A stretch of 64,000 nt of DNA from NCBI RefSeq assembly GCF_003351745.1, contig NZ_CP031222.1, positions 3,454,207-3,518,206 of the forward strand. The letters run 5' to 3'. Origin of the DNA: Aquirhabdus parva (GTDB lineage Bacteria; Pseudomonadota; Gammaproteobacteria; Pseudomonadales; Moraxellaceae). Positions 27,737 through 35,694 of this stretch are shown here, in pieces; position 1 is the stretch's first letter; every line of letters starts with the position of its first letter. The translations under genes and the position numbers were made by a program. Under the pieces are notes generated by a model. The model was not told the DNA's origin. It saw only the letters and a list, made by a program, of their open reading frames with translations, and did no database searches.

Positions 27737-28108
27737 TTAACGCAGATGTGGATTGATCACCGCTTTAGCATATGACTCTGTTGCAATCTCAGTAATCTCG
27801 ACGCACAGTTGCAGATGCGCAGCATGATATCCAACAAAAATACGATTCAGCTCATTTAGCAGCCGCTGCGATAGCGCCTGCTGAACCTCCAGCGTTCGAC
27901 CTTTTAAAATCGAAAGCCTGACATGCACAAAAGCACGAGCTTCCGATGCCGCACCCACTTGAAATATCGAAAGTGGGATAGCACGACTCTTGATATCGAC
28001 TTCGTCAAATAGACCCGACTCGATGAGTGAGAGATTGAGGCGGTTCAATGCATCTCTCACATTAACATCCGTTAAGTTATCTGTATATTCAAGCGTTAAA
28101 TGCGGCAT
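27737..28108 (-). CDS. 5-carboxymethyl-2-hydroxymuconate isomerase-like tautomerase
   Basis: The 123-residue protein starts MPHLTLEYT at the ATG at 28108. Pro2 then becomes the N-terminal residue after Met removal, as required for the catalytic base of the tautomerase superfamily. The pattern HLTLEYTDNL and FVHVRLSILKGRT matches the CHMI family. A longer frame through TTG at 28114 would bury Pro2 and is rejected. No homoprotocatechuate pathway genes are nearby. It lies 14 bp after the MFS gene and is probably cotranscribed with it. The substrate is open. Confidence 0.85.
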   Translation of the reverse strand: MPHLTLEYTDNLTDVNVRDALNRLNLSLIESGLFDEVDIKSRAIPLSIFQVGAASEARAFVHVRLSILKGRTLEVQQALSQRLLNELNRIFVGYHAAHLQLCVEITEIATESYAKAVINPHLR

Positions 28109-28122
28109 AAACAATCACTCAC

Positions 28123-29382
28123 TTAATGCGATGCGACAGGCTGGGCTTCGACAGTCTTTGGCAAACCACGACCAAAGGATGCTAAAGTCACTAATGCAAG
28201 GATCGCAAAGGCTCCACCCATCCACATCACACTGGGAATATTGAGATGGTCAACTACGCCGCCACCAAGCAAAGAACCCACAGCAATCCCGACTTGGAAA
28301 GTTGACACGACAATCGCCGCACCACTTTCCATCGCCTCAGGGGCTGCGGCAAACATCCACATGTTGGCACAAACCGGTAATCCGCCAAAAGCCAAGCCCC
28401 AGAGCGCGATCGTTAACACCGCACCAAGTGTGGTTACGCCAAATAACGGGAAGATCATCATCGCTGCGCCCATAAGCAGCACGACCATCATGAAGGTTTT
28501 GCGGATATCACGCGATGCCGCGATGCCTGCCAAGATATTACCCACCACGCCAGCTAGACCGTAAACCAGCAACAATGTACTGATCAACTCAGCATGAAAA
28601 CCTGAAATGACTTTGAAAAACGGCGTGACATAGGTATATGCCGCAAAATGCGCGGTCACCAAGAAAACTATGCCGAGCAAACCGACACGTGCATATTTAT
28701 GACGAAACACATGAGGAAGATCGATAAGACGTACGGCGGATGTCGCAGGCAGCGATGGCAGCATAAATAATTGACCAAGCAGGACAATCGCGCCCAAAAG
28801 ACCCGTAATACCAAAAGTCGCCCGCCAGCCAAAAATATCACCGATCCATGTTCCCAGTGGTACACCAAACACCGTAGCCATGGTCACACCAGTAAAGATG
28901 ATCGAAGATGCGCGTCCCATGGATACGCCTGCTGGTGCCAGCCGACCACTGAGCGCAATCGCCGTGGCCCAGAAACCACCAATCCCGATCCCCAGTAATA
29001 ACCGCCCAATCACCAAAACCGTAAAGTTAGGTGCAAACGCAGAAACGAGATTGGCTATTACCATGAGCAACGTCAGTAAACACAGTAAAATACGACGATC
29101 CAACTTACCTACAGAGACAGTGACTAAAGGTGCTGCAAATGCCGCAATAATCCCCGGCGCCGTGACCATCAGACCCGCTGTCCCTACTGAAACATGTAAA
29201 TCTGCTGCCACACCTGATAGCAAACCCACGGGCAAAAACTCACTGGTCACCAGTGCAAATGCGCCTATTGCCACAGACAACAGCGCAAACCAAGATTTTA
29301 AAGTTGCTTTAGGCGGTGCATCAATGGCAATGCCGCCATCCGTAGGAATCGCCAATTCGGCGCCATGTTGAGGTGTCGTCAC
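28123..29382 (-). CDS. MFS transporter, DHA1 drug/sugar-efflux type
   Basis: The 419-residue major facilitator has 12 hydrophobic segments. The first is FALLSVAIGAFALVTSEFLPVGLL, whose SEFLPVGLL element marks the AraJ/SotB/NepI-like DHA1 group; KLDRRILL is the loop 2-3 motif. A GTG at 29382 has GGAG at 6-nt spacing and is chosen over the GTG at 29400. It is followed at once by the tautomerase-like gene. These pumps export sugars, nucleosides or drugs by proton antiport; the substrate is unknown. A palindrome lies 50 bp upstream. Confidence 0.88.
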   Translation of the reverse strand: MTTPQHGAELAIPTDGGIAIDAPPKATLKSWFALLSVAIGAFALVTSEFLPVGLLSGVAADLHVSVGTAGLMVTAPGIIAAFAAPLVTVSVGKLDRRILLCLLTLLMVIANLVSAFAPNFTVLVIGRLLLGIGIGGFWATAIALSGRLAPAGVSMGRASSIIFTGVTMATVFGVPLGTWIGDIFGWRATFGITGLLGAIVLLGQLFMLPSLPATSAVRLIDLPHVFRHKYARVGLLGIVFLVTAHFAAYTYVTPFFKVISGFHAELISTLLLVYGLAGVVGNILAGIAASRDIRKTFMMVVLLMGAAMMIFPLFGVTTLGAVLTIALWGLAFGGLPVCANMWMFAAAPEAMESGAAIVVSTFQVGIAVGSLLGGGVVDHLNIPSVMWMGGAFAILALVTLASFGRGLPKTVEAQPVASH

Positions 29383-29431
29383 AAGAATCTCCAACCGCAC
29401 AAGAATTAGAAAAGAAAGAACAGATGAAGAA

Positions 29432-29450
29432 GATCATTTTTATAATGATC
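29432..29450. promoter_or_regulatory. Palindrome upstream of the MFS/tautomerase operon
   Basis: GATCATT and AATGATC are exact 7-bp inverted repeats around TTTAT, ending 50 bp before the MFS start. It is in promoter position. No regulator gene is adjacent. Confidence 0.4.
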
Positions 29451-29589
29451 ATCACAGAATAGCGTCACTCTATGCCAAGGATGCAGCTCCGTCAATATTT
29501 TATATATTGATCGTTACAAATATAAACGTTGCAGATTGATGACACAGCGACGACATAGAATCAAAAGCTAGAGGTCCTGAGCAGGTTTA

Positions 29590-29730
29590 TCACTCACAGG
29601 CATAGTCATGCCATACCTCTGGATATATCCGACCCACCTTACAGTTGCCATGATGACTACAACTCATGTTTTGGCGATATCGTGTGCAATCGAGAATCAA
29701 TGCAATTGATCCAAACGGATAAAACCACAT
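29590..29730 (-). CDS. Possible small Cys/His-rich protein, unrecognised
   Basis: An ORF of 46 residues downstream of the dctA terminator starts MWFYPFGSIALILDC and goes on with CSHHGNC and a VWHDYACE end. Four cysteines, three histidines and a short hydrophobic start give it a protein-like look, unlike the other spurious frames here. The open frame runs to 29850, but the longer version would cross the dctA terminator and overlap dctA. No good ribosome-binding site was seen. I do not recognise the sequence. It could be noise. Confidence 0.3.
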   Translation of the reverse strand: MWFYPFGSIALILDCTRYRQNMSCSHHGNCKVGRIYPEVWHDYACE

Positions 29731-29788
29731 AATAACAGGATAATGAGACCTATATATTTCAAAAGCAGAGATCAAAGGCTCAGGCCAT

Positions 29789-29816
29789 AAAAAAGAGCGA
29801 TAAATCGCTCTTTTTT
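29789..29816 (-). terminator. Intrinsic terminator of dctA
   Basis: Perfect 12-bp stem AAAAAAGAGCGA/TCGCTCTTTTTT with a 4-nt loop, 20 bp after the dctA stop. The A/T ends make it active in either direction. Confidence 0.9.
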
Positions 29817-29836
29817 GTATTTGCACTCGACTTAAA

Positions 29837-31114
29837 TCAAATCGCATCAATCCCCGTCGGGTGCTTCAGCTCTTTATCGAGTTGATCATGATCCAGCTCC
29901 TTGGCCCACTTAGCAACCACTAAGGTCGCCACACCATTGCCAATGGTATTGGTCAATGCACGGCCTTCAGACATAAAACGATCAATGCCCAAGATAATGG
30001 CTAGACCCGCCACAGGTACACCGCCTACTGCTGATAGCGTCGCGGCCAACACAATAAAGCCGCTACCTGTCACGCCTGCCGCCCCTTTAGAGGTCAGCAA
30101 CAACACCGCAAGCAAAGTCACTTGCTGCAAGATCGTCATCGGCGTATTGGTTGCCTGCGCGATAAATACGGCGGCCATGGTCAGATAGATAGCCGTGCCA
30201 TCTAAGTTAAAGGAATAACCGGTAGGGATCACCAAACCGACTACGGATTTCTGTGCGCCCAGTTTCTCCATCTTAATCATCATACGTGGCAGCACCGACT
30301 CTGAGGACGAAGTACCGAGTACGATCAACAACTCTTCTTTAATATAGTTCACAAAGCGCAAAATACTAAAACCATGTGCCCGCGCCACAATGCCTAAGAT
30401 CACAAAGATGAATAATAGACAGGTGATGTAGAAGGTGCCCATCAGCTTCATCAAGGGCAACAGGGAGCCTATACCGTACTTACCGATGGTAAACGCCATG
30501 GCACCAAAAGCACCTATTGGAGCCAGCTTCATGATCACGGTAACAATAGAAAAGAGAATCTTGGAAAAGCTCTCAATCAGTTCAAAAATCGGATTGTGAC
30601 GCCCACCCAGATGCTGCAAAGAGAAGCCAAACAAAATCGCAATCAGCAAAACTTGCAGAATCTCACCCTTAGCAAAGGCATCGACCATGGTGCTGGGGAT
30701 GATATTCATAAAGAAGTCGGTGGTGGTCTGCATCTTGTGCGGATCGGTATAGGCGGCAATCCCATGCGTATCCAACAGGGCGACGTTGATATTCATGCCC
30801 TCGCCGGGTTTGATCACATTGATCATCACCAGACCCACGACCAGTGCCAGTGTACTCATGAGCTCGAAGTACAATAGCGCAAGACCGCCTGTCTTCCCGA
30901 CCTTTTTCATATCCTCCATACCCGCGATGCCGAGGACCACGGTACAGAAGATGATCGGTGCGATCAGCATCTTGATCAGTTTAATAAAGCCATCACCGAG
31001 CGGCTTCATCGCAGCGCCAGTCTCAGGCACGAAGTGACCGAGTAATACACCCAGACAAATCGCAAAGATCACTTGTACATAGAGTGATTTATAAAATTTC
31101 TTGCCGCTCGCCAT
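29837..31114 (-). CDS. dctA: C4-dicarboxylate:cation symporter DctA
   Basis: The 425-residue transporter of the dicarboxylate/amino acid:cation symporter family has the serine-rich hairpin [13 protein letters not shown] near residue 270, the substrate-binding motif [12 protein letters not shown] near 305, and a hydrophobic N-terminus [22 protein letters not shown]. These and the length fit DctA (succinate, fumarate, malate uptake) better than GltP. It is a single gene with its own terminator. No DctBD-type two-component genes lie nearby. The 305-bp upstream gap presumably holds its promoter. Confidence 0.9.
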   Translation of the reverse strand: MASGKKFYKSLYVQVIFAICLGVLLGHFVPETGAAMKPLGDGFIKLIKMLIAPIIFCTVVLGIAGMEDMKKVGKTGGLALLYFELMSTLALVVGLVMINVIKPGEGMNINVALLDTHGIAAYTDPHKMQTTTDFFMNIIPSTMVDAFAKGEILQVLLIAILFGFSLQHLGGRHNPIFELIESFSKILFSIVTVIMKLAPIGAFGAMAFTIGKYGIGSLLPLMKLMGTFYITCLLFIFVILGIVARAHGFSILRFVNYIKEELLIVLGTSSSESVLPRMMIKMEKLGAQKSVVGLVIPTGYSFNLDGTAIYLTMAAVFIAQATNTPMTILQQVTLLAVLLLTSKGAAGVTGSGFIVLAATLSAVGGVPVAGLAIILGIDRFMSEGRALTNTIGNGVATLVVAKWAKELDHDQLDKELKHPTGIDAI

Positions 31115-31419
31115 AACTCACTCCTTGACGCGATATCATTCCATTTTTATTGGTTAAATCATTCATAGAACCAGAATCCTGATTCGAACACATTTCTCAA
31201 TGTGGTATTCGGTCTAGATGCGCAACCAGTATGATCGCTTGAGAAACCATTCCTGCGCTTTGATTTCATGAAAAACCAAATCGAGGATTGGACAAATAAG
31301 AAGCTGAATTATGCCGTGACTTTTCGCATAAATTGCATATGAATATCAGTCTTATTGTAAAAGAATACCTGATTTTTTGGCCTAGGTGGTCAACGAATCA
31401 CGGTATCTACGACTAAAGT
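31115..31419. other. Intergenic region between ppiC and dctA
   Basis: Holds the dctA promoter region. The only structure noted is the 10-bp palindrome TTTCATGAAA at 31264-31273, like the core of the palindrome at 59658-59675. No ORF, RNA gene or clear terminator was seen. Confidence 0.5.
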
Positions 31420-31698
31420 CTAATAGCGGAATTTGATCTCAACCAGATGAAAGCCAAACTGACTTTTGACCGGACCATGAACCACATGCTCCGCCTTGGT
31501 GAAGACCACTTGATCAATCGGACGGACCAATTGCCCTTTGCTGATTTCCCCGAGCTCCCCGCCGCGCTTGGCTGAGGTACAGGTCGAATGCTGCTTGGCG
31601 AGCTTAGCAAAGTCCTCTCCGGCGGCAATCCGGGTTTTAAGCTGCTCACACAAGACTCGATCCTTGACCAAGATATGACGGACGATGGCTTTGGCCAT
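31420..31698 (-). CDS. ppiC: Parvulin-type peptidyl-prolyl isomerase (PpiC)
   Basis: The single-domain parvulin of 92 residues reads MAKAIVRHILVKD, has FAKLAKQHSTCTSAKRGGELGEI in the middle and ends SQFGFHLVEIKFRY, all standard for cytosolic PpiC/Par10. It catalyses cis-trans isomerisation of peptidyl-proline bonds. It lies 29 bp after the LysE/RhtB gene, suggesting a two-gene operon. Confidence 0.95.
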   Translation of the reverse strand: MAKAIVRHILVKDRVLCEQLKTRIAAGEDFAKLAKQHSTCTSAKRGGELGEISKGQLVRPIDQVVFTKAEHVVHGPVKSQFGFHLVEIKFRY

Positions 31699-31727
31699 AA
31701 AAACACTCGAAAAGATGGAAGAAAGAA

Positions 31728-32366
31728 TTAAGCCATTTTACGCTGTTCGATCAGCAAGCGTAATGCCAATCCCAACAACACAATTCCCATCACATAACGC
31801 TGGATCAGGAGCCACAGTGGGTTTAAAGCAAACCAGCGCGCAAGACCAGCCGCAGTCAGGATCACAGTCAAATTGACCATAAAACTCACCACAATTTGGG
31901 TAAATCCCAGCGTCAGACTTTGCGCAAAGACCGAGCCGTGCTGCGGGGAAATAAATTGCGGCAAGATGGATAGATAGAAAATCGCAATTTTAGGATTTAA
32001 GAAACTGGTCATAAAGCCCATGAGCCATAACTTGGGACGCGAATCTGGGGCTAATTCACGCGCCTCAAAGGGGGACTTGGCATTTGGCCTCATCGCTTGC
32101 CAAGCCAGCCACAGCAGATACCCCGCCCCTAACCACTTCAAGATGATATAAGCGATTGGAATCGTCAAGAATAACGCAGTCAAACCAATGGCTGCGGCAA
32201 ACATATGCACCAAGAACGCCGTTACCACACCAAATAGTGAAACAATCGCAGCATTGCGCCCCTGACAGATGGAGCGCGAAAGCAAATAGATCAGATTAGG
32301 TCCTGGCGTAATCGCCATGATCAAGGCTGCGCCGATAAAAATAAACCAATGGTTCAACTCAATCAT
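31728..32366 (-). CDS. LysE/RhtB-family amino-acid exporter (second copy)
   Basis: The 212-residue inner-membrane protein has the N-terminal MAITPGPNLIYLLSRSICQG signature and about six hydrophobic helices; FMTSFLNPKIAIFYLSILPQF is the typical middle segment. It differs clearly from the copy at 25754, so it is not a recent duplicate. It is upstream of ppiC on the same strand. Substrate unknown. Confidence 0.9.
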   Translation of the reverse strand: MIELNHWFIFIGAALIMAITPGPNLIYLLSRSICQGRNAAIVSLFGVVTAFLVHMFAAAIGLTALFLTIPIAYIILKWLGAGYLLWLAWQAMRPNAKSPFEARELAPDSRPKLWLMGFMTSFLNPKIAIFYLSILPQFISPQHGSVFAQSLTLGFTQIVVSFMVNLTVILTAAGLARWFALNPLWLLIQRYVMGIVLLGLALRLLIEQRKMA

Positions 32367-32436
32367 CGACGGTGACTCACTTTTTAAATGTCATGCGTGT
32401 CACAAACATAACATAAGCAAGAACGCTCAACAAACG

Positions 32437-32468
32437 AAAAAGCCGCCTCAGTTAAGTGACGGCTTTTT
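32437..32468 (-). terminator. Intrinsic terminator of the second monooxygenase gene
   Basis: AAAAAGCCG/CGGCTTTTT outer stem with an inner TCA/TGA. On the minus strand it ends in a T run, 22 bp after the stop codon of the gene at 32491. Confidence 0.85.
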
Positions 32469-32490
32469 TGCCAACAATACGGAATAATAC

Positions 32491-34098
32491 TTACGCGGTG
32501 AGAGCCATCCGAACCGTACTCAAGTGATCCTTGAAGGTCGCTTTGACAGGCTGACCATCTTGACCCACCAGTGTATAACTGGATGGGTTAAAACGCAGGA
32601 TACGCATGCGGTATTCCGCATTGAAGCCGGGATACAGTGTGTTGTTGCGACCATTCGGGCTTAAGTACCAGCTTGCACAGCCTGATTTCCATACCGTGTG
32701 TTCACTGCGCTGGTCCATGATTTTGACAAACTCAGCTTCGACTTCCGCTTTGACCGTGATGTATTTCAGTTGACGGGCACGGCGTAGCTCAATCGCCTGC
32801 CAGACATAATCAATCTGCGCTTCGGAGTATGCAATCACCGAAGTATGACCGGGACCCGTAAAAGGACCAACCAGGAAATATAGATTTGGAAAGCCATGCG
32901 TGGTGATACCGTCAAACGCTTCAGCACCATCTTTCCAGCGTTCACCCAAAGACTCATTGTTTAAGCCGCGGACTTCAAACGGGGCACCCGTACTACGAAC
33001 CTCATAGCCGGTTGCAAAGATGATCACATCCAATTCATAGTGCTTGCCATCCACCGTCTCAATACCTGTCTCGGTAATGCGTTTGATACCATGATCTTCC
33101 AGTGTCACATTGTCGCGTTGCAGGGTTGGGTACCAGTCACTCGAGACCAAGACACGCTTACAGCCAAACTTGTATTTGGGGGTCAGCTTTTCACGCAGTA
33201 CGGGGTCTTTCACTTTGCGCTCAAGATAACTATGCGACATCTTTGCAGGAAAGGATTTGAAGGCATCGTACTTCAAGATCAGGAACGGAGCCGTGGCTTC
33301 ATTGATCCAGTAGTTTTTCAGACGATCGACTCTCATCTTAAGGGGATTTTCACGGCTTTCTTGTTTTTCGGCATCTGTTCGGTCGCGATTCGGTCGCGGC
33401 ATGATCCAGTTTGGGGTCCGCTGAAACACGGTTAAATGCGCAACTTTCGGTGCAATCGCAGGACCAACTTGTACACCGGTCGCGCCAGTGCCAATCAACG
33501 CCACGCGTTTACCGGTGAGATCAACACTATGATCCCAGCGCGCGGTATGGATTTTGATACCTTTAAAATCATTGATGCCATCAATCTTGGCAACAGACGG
33601 CTCAGCAAAGGGGCCCGGTGCAGCAACCACATTCTTAGCGCGGATGATTTCGCCGCCATCCAGTGTCAACTCCCACTCTCCAGCAGTTGCATCAAACTTG
33701 CCGCTCACGACTTTAGAGTTAAATTGAATATGCGGGTACATCCCATATTTTTCTGCACAAAAGCGGATATAGCTAAAAATCTCGCCCTGGTTGGCATAGG
33801 CATTGGACCACTCAGCAGAAGGCTCAAAAGAGTAGGAATACAGCGCTGACTTCACATCACAAGCACAGCCCGGATAGGTGTTATCCCGCCAAGTGCCACC
33901 GACCTCACTGGCTTTTTCAAAAATCTTAAAGTTGGTAATGCCTGCTTTTTTCAGGCGAATCCCCATCCCCAGCCCAGAAAATCCAGTCCCAATCACTGCG
34001 ACTTCCAGAACCTCTGTGGGCGACACTGATTTTGCAGGAGCGGACTTTCTTGCTGCTGGCTTCTTTCTTGGCGTTGTAGTTTGCATGATGGTACTCAC
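32491..34098 (-). CDS. Flavin-containing Baeyer-Villiger-type monooxygenase (second)
   Basis: The 535-residue enzyme has a ~30-residue Lys/Ala/Pro-rich lead, the FAD motif GTGFSG at 37-42, GGTW, the Baeyer-Villiger fingerprint FKGIKIHTARW and a second nucleotide motif GTGATG. PGCACDVKSALYSYSF is typical of the cyclohexanone/phenylacetone-monooxygenase relatives. The start is either GTG (34098, with GAGAG upstream) or ATG at 34086. It follows a TetR gene by 35 bp on the same strand, so the two are probably cotranscribed and self-regulated. Substrate unknown; a long-chain ketone is plausible. Confidence 0.92.
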   Translation of the reverse strand: MSTIMQTTTPRKKPAARKSAPAKSVSPTEVLEVAVIGTGFSGLGMGIRLKKAGITNFKIFEKASEVGGTWRDNTYPGCACDVKSALYSYSFEPSAEWSNAYANQGEIFSYIRFCAEKYGMYPHIQFNSKVVSGKFDATAGEWELTLDGGEIIRAKNVVAAPGPFAEPSVAKIDGINDFKGIKIHTARWDHSVDLTGKRVALIGTGATGVQVGPAIAPKVAHLTVFQRTPNWIMPRPNRDRTDAEKQESRENPLKMRVDRLKNYWINEATAPFLILKYDAFKSFPAKMSHSYLERKVKDPVLREKLTPKYKFGCKRVLVSSDWYPTLQRDNVTLEDHGIKRITETGIETVDGKHYELDVIIFATGYEVRSTGAPFEVRGLNNESLGERWKDGAEAFDGITTHGFPNLYFLVGPFTGPGHTSVIAYSEAQIDYVWQAIELRRARQLKYITVKAEVEAEFVKIMDQRSEHTVWKSGCASWYLSPNGRNNTLYPGFNAEYRMRILRFNPSSYTLVGQDGQPVKATFKDHLSTVRMALTA

Positions 34099-34133
34099 TG
34101 GTTAATCTCTCGCGATGGCGGAATGCCTTCAGC

Positions 34134-34805
34134 TCAGATGACATCTGCTGGGATGGCCGCCCAGAGCGGCATGAGGTGTTGCAACTTGTCTTTGGGGATG
34201 CTCATGATCAAACTCCCAATTGTGTATTGCGTGCACATTTTTGCGGCCTCAATCGGTGTTGGCGTGCCTTGCAACACCATGCGATAGCCCAGATGCTGGA
34301 CCATCCCGATCATGGCATCGGACATATCGCGATGACTGCCGATCTTCAGTAAGCCTGCACTTTCCGCATGTTGATAATCCTGACTCAGCGCCGCAGCCAC
34401 CGCATCGCAGATCTGCCAGTACAGCACCTCAAGTCCGGGAATTGCTGAGAAGCCAGAGCGAAATACCGATAAGGTGATCTCCTTGTGCTTCATCAGCGTT
34501 TCAAAAATCAGGACATAGATCTGCTGCGTAGCCATGATGGATTCCAGTGGCATTTGCAAATTCACACCGCGACGCACTTGCATGACGCCACTGTGCAGTT
34601 CGGTAAAGACCTCATTGATGATATGCAGAAAGAGCTGACTCTTGTCCTCAAACTGACCATAAAATGCACTCATTCCCACGCCTGCATTCTGGGCGATTTC
34701 GGCAACTTGGGTGCGCGCAAAACCTTTGTCCGAAAACAACTGCTTGCCAGATGCAATCAATGCCTGCCTTGTTTCCGCCAGTTGTGCTTGGGTACGACGA
34801 GCCAT
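34134..34805 (-). CDS. TetR-family regulator of the second monooxygenase
   Basis: The 223-residue protein has the N-terminal helix-turn-helix (LIASGKQLFSDKGFARTQVAEIAQNAGVGMSAFYGQFEDK). It is the first gene of a two-gene unit with the monooxygenase at 32491. A perfect 16-bp palindrome lies 34 bp upstream of its start, in promoter position, which points to autoregulation. The ligand is unknown, perhaps the monooxygenase substrate. Confidence 0.9.
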   Translation of the reverse strand: MARRTQAQLAETRQALIASGKQLFSDKGFARTQVAEIAQNAGVGMSAFYGQFEDKSQLFLHIINEVFTELHSGVMQVRRGVNLQMPLESIMATQQIYVLIFETLMKHKEITLSVFRSGFSAIPGLEVLYWQICDAVAAALSQDYQHAESAGLLKIGSHRDMSDAMIGMVQHLGYRMVLQGTPTPIEAAKMCTQYTIGSLIMSIPKDKLQHLMPLWAAIPADVI

Positions 34806-34838
34806 TATGGAGTCTGCTTGATCAATGGAGTTAATATA

Positions 34839-34854
34839 TGGAATATATATTCCA
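34839..34854. promoter_or_regulatory. 16-bp palindrome, probable operator of the TetR/monooxygenase operon
   Basis: TGGAATATATATTCCA is a perfect palindrome 34 bp upstream of the TetR ATG. Size and symmetry fit a TetR dimer site, and the TA-rich centre could overlap the -10 box. Confidence 0.68.
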
Positions 34855-35086
34855 ATTAATTTTAAGTATTGTCAACTGCTTTCATCGAGATCATTTAATG
34901 ATCGATGCAGTTGCATGATAGTAAAGGGTTTATAGTTATAAAATATGCAGCAGATCATGATAACGATATGCATATCCGTCATAAAACAGACAACAATTTT
35001 GCTCTAAAATGCATGCCATACTGCCATTAGAATCAGCTAGAACACTCGTCTACCCTCCTCAAAACTGATCTCAACAAGGAATGATC

Positions 35087-35689
35087 ATGCCCAAGCTCTA
35101 CTACACCCCGCTGTCTGGACACAGTTATAAAGTGCGTTTGTTATTGTCTTTTTTGAGGGTGTCTTTTGAGCCGGCGGTACTGGATTTCAGCACGGGTTAT
35201 CATAAAAGTGCGGCGTATTTACAGATTAATCCACTCGGACAAGTGCCACTCTGGGTGGATGGTGAGGTGGTGGTGCGCGACTCACAAGCGATCTTGGTTT
35301 ATCTTGCCCAGCACTATGCTGATCCGGCTTGGTTACTGCCTACTGATGCTTTAGAACTCGCCAAGATCGTGCAATGGCTATCGGTCGCTGCCAATGAAAT
35401 CACCCATGGTCCAACACAAGTGCGCGGCTACTGGCGCAAACAGCCCAGCACCATCGATATCGATGCCGCCACCAAACGCACCCATGCTATCCTAAAGATC
35501 ATCAATGACCATCTCGCGACACGTCAATGGCTCGAACTTGAGCGCCCAACCATTGCTGATGTCGCGTGCTTTCCCTATATCTCGCTGGTTCATGAAGGCA
35601 AAGTCTCTCTGGAGGACTATCCACATGTGCAGGCATGGGTCGAACGCTTTAAGCAGCTCGATGGCTATATCCCGTTAGTCTCGGCATAA
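35087..35689 (+). CDS. Glutathione S-transferase family protein
   Basis: The 200-residue protein begins MPKLYYTPLSGHSYKVRLLL, an N-terminal thioredoxin-like domain with Ser in the active-site position. It continues with INPLGQVPLWVDGEVVVRDSQAILVYLA (cis-Pro and glutathione gamma-Glu site) and an all-helical C-terminal domain ending in RPTIADVACFPYIS. AAGGA is 6 nt before the ATG at 35087; the ATG at 35081 abuts that site and is rejected. It converges with putA, with only 5 bp between stop codons. Substrate unknown. Confidence 0.92.
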   Translation: MPKLYYTPLSGHSYKVRLLLSFLRVSFEPAVLDFSTGYHKSAAYLQINPLGQVPLWVDGEVVVRDSQAILVYLAQHYADPAWLLPTDALELAKIVQWLSVAANEITHGPTQVRGYWRKQPSTIDIDAATKRTHAILKIINDHLATRQWLELERPTIADVACFPYISLVHEGKVSLEDYPHVQAWVERFKQLDGYIPLVSA

Positions 35690-35694
35690 AAACC

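Noticed and set aside
29731-29850. Long version of the small frame after dctA
   Set aside because: It would cross the strong dctA terminator and overlap dctA, so only the short form to 29730 is kept as a candidate.
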